In this document: positions 61,778 through 62,342 of the stretch, piece after piece
Layout of the letters: every line of letters starts with the position of its first letter
Numbering within the stretch: position 1 is the first letter of the stretch
NCBI GenBank assembly: GCA_021324455.1
Contig: JAJPJA010000054.1
Coordinates: 1-62,342, forward strand
Source: Pseudomonadota bacterium
GTDB lineage: Bacteria > Desulfobacterota > Binatia > Binatales > Binataceae
Direction of reading: 5' to 3'
DNA length: 62,342 nucleotides
The notes under the pieces: model-generated
Seen by the model: the letters and a program-made list of their open reading frames with translations, nothing else
What the model was told of the DNA's origin: nothing
The model's database searches: none
Translations under genes and position numbers: made by a program

Positions 61778-62224
61778 TCAGCGCCTGCCGCCTGCTATCG
61801 CATGGTCCACTGACAGGGCGCCGGCGCCGCGGATTATCAGAACGATGCAGATCGCGATCACCAGCAGGTGATACTCGATTCCCTCGCCCTTCTGATTACC
61901 GAACCAGTTCATGAACAGGCCGAACCTCCAATGCACCAGCAGGACGGCGCCGGCCATGTCGCATCCGATACCGAAGGCCGCAACCCGCGTCAGAAAGCCC
62001 ACCACCAGGCCGATTCCGCCCAAAAACTCCGCCGCCATCACCAGCAGCGCCAGCGGCGCCGGTATGTGCATCTGATGCGTGAACATGTTCAGGGTCTGGA
62101 AGAATGTGTGACCGCCGAACCATCCGAGCACCTTTTGCGATCCGTGGCAGAACATGATCGCGCCCAAAGTCACCCTGAGAACGAGCGCCGATACACCGCC
62201 GTTAGTTCGGAACAGCCACATCAT
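61778..62224 (-). CDS. DoxX-family membrane protein
   Basis: 148 residues, four membrane segments. LVLRVTLGAIMFCHGSQKVL, MAAEFLGGIGLVVGFLTRVAA and MAGAVLLVHWRFGLFMNW match DoxX. Roles in the family range from quinone-linked reactions to thiosulfate or oxidative stress complexes; here undefined. 52 bp upstream of the copper ATPase start and on the same strand, so co-transcription is possible. Confidence 0.88.
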   Translation of the reverse strand: MMWLFRTNGGVSALVLRVTLGAIMFCHGSQKVLGWFGGHTFFQTLNMFTHQMHIPAPLALLVMAAEFLGGIGLVVGFLTRVAAFGIGCDMAGAVLLVHWRFGLFMNWFGNQKGEGIEYHLLVIAICIVLIIRGAGALSVDHAIAGGRR

Positions 62225-62267
62225 CTGATTCCTCTCTGTGCGATTTCCGACTCTGTGGTTCAGACAA

Positions 62268-62342
62268 TCATCCCAGTTCAGCGCGCATCCGATGCCACGC
62301 CGCGCGGATTTCCTCTACCGAGCCTTCGTCCTCAATCGTCGA
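62268..62342 (-). CDS. C-terminal tail of a gene running off the right edge
   Basis: The minus strand reads 24 residues, ending RAAWHRMRAELG and a TGA stop, with typical local codon use. Too short for family identification. Whether this is truly coding cannot be shown from the fragment alone. Confidence 0.45.
   Translation of the reverse strand, partial: STIEDEGSVEEIRAAWHRMRAELG

Overview
The window is a GC-rich, densely coded bacterial chromosome segment of about 62 kb with roughly 58 protein genes. I found no rRNA, tRNA, CRISPR array, phage or insertion sequence. The host is Gram-negative: it carries Kdo synthesis (kdsB, kdsA), Lpt components (lptC, lptA), an mreBCD-PBP2-rodA cell-shape operon, PpiD and the rpoN-hpf-ptsN-rapZ block. 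That gene order, with ferredoxin-dependent 2-oxoglutarate oxidation (korAB), a DUF1329 protein and glutaryl-CoA dehydrogenase, suggests a deltaproteobacterial-grade lineage, possibly Candidatus Binatota. That placement is inference from gene content, not from a marker tree.

Layout. 1-14 kb: a type III polyketide synthase cut by the window edge, a maltooligosyltrehalose synthase (treY), an ammonium transporter, a GT87-type glycosyltransferase, a PEBP-family protein, a LysR regulator divergent from gcdH, a DUF1329 envelope protein with its own terminator, and glycogen phosphorylase. 14-24 kb (minus strand): an ArnT-like glycosyltransferase, korAB, then a tight five-gene operon (rhodanese, PduO-type adenosyltransferase, metallo-beta-lactamase hydrolase, ligA, acylphosphatase). 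24-29 kb: nitroreductase, a TlpA-like redoxin, a YiiX/C92-like amidase gene broken by an in-frame TAG, an esterase, and ppiD. 29-35 kb: mreB-mreC-mreD-mrdA-rodA. 35-41 kb: cobU and glnE on the minus strand, an APC permease and an LPG-synthase-TM-like membrane protein on the plus strand. 41-48 kb: an L,D-transpeptidase with a repeated linker, two flavin reductases, a DPM1-like GT2, a His-rich small secreted protein, a TPR lipo/secreted protein, a D,D-carboxypeptidase and a tiny Arg-rich ORF. 48-56 kb: kdsB-pyrG-kdsA-lptC-lptA-rpoN-hpf-ptsN-rapZ. 56-62 kb: an RNase Z-like hydrolase, an HvfC-like (DUF2063) protein, a CAP-domain protein, a SnoaL-like protein, a copper P-type ATPase with YHS and two metal-binding modules, DoxX and a truncated gene tail.

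Themes. The envelope dominates: elongasome, peptidoglycan trimming and cross-linking, LPS precursor and transport genes, and several polyprenyl-phosphate-sugar enzymes. Storage-carbon genes (glgP, treY), nitrogen control (amt, glnE, rpoN, ptsN) and cobalamin handling (pduO-type, cobU) are also present. Most of the window is conserved housekeeping DNA and I see no clear new multi-gene defence or biosynthetic system. The best second-look items are the TAG-split amidase, the compact Kdo/Lpt cluster lacking kdsD, kdsC and lptB, the altered RapZ P-loop, and several small or repeat-bearing secreted proteins.
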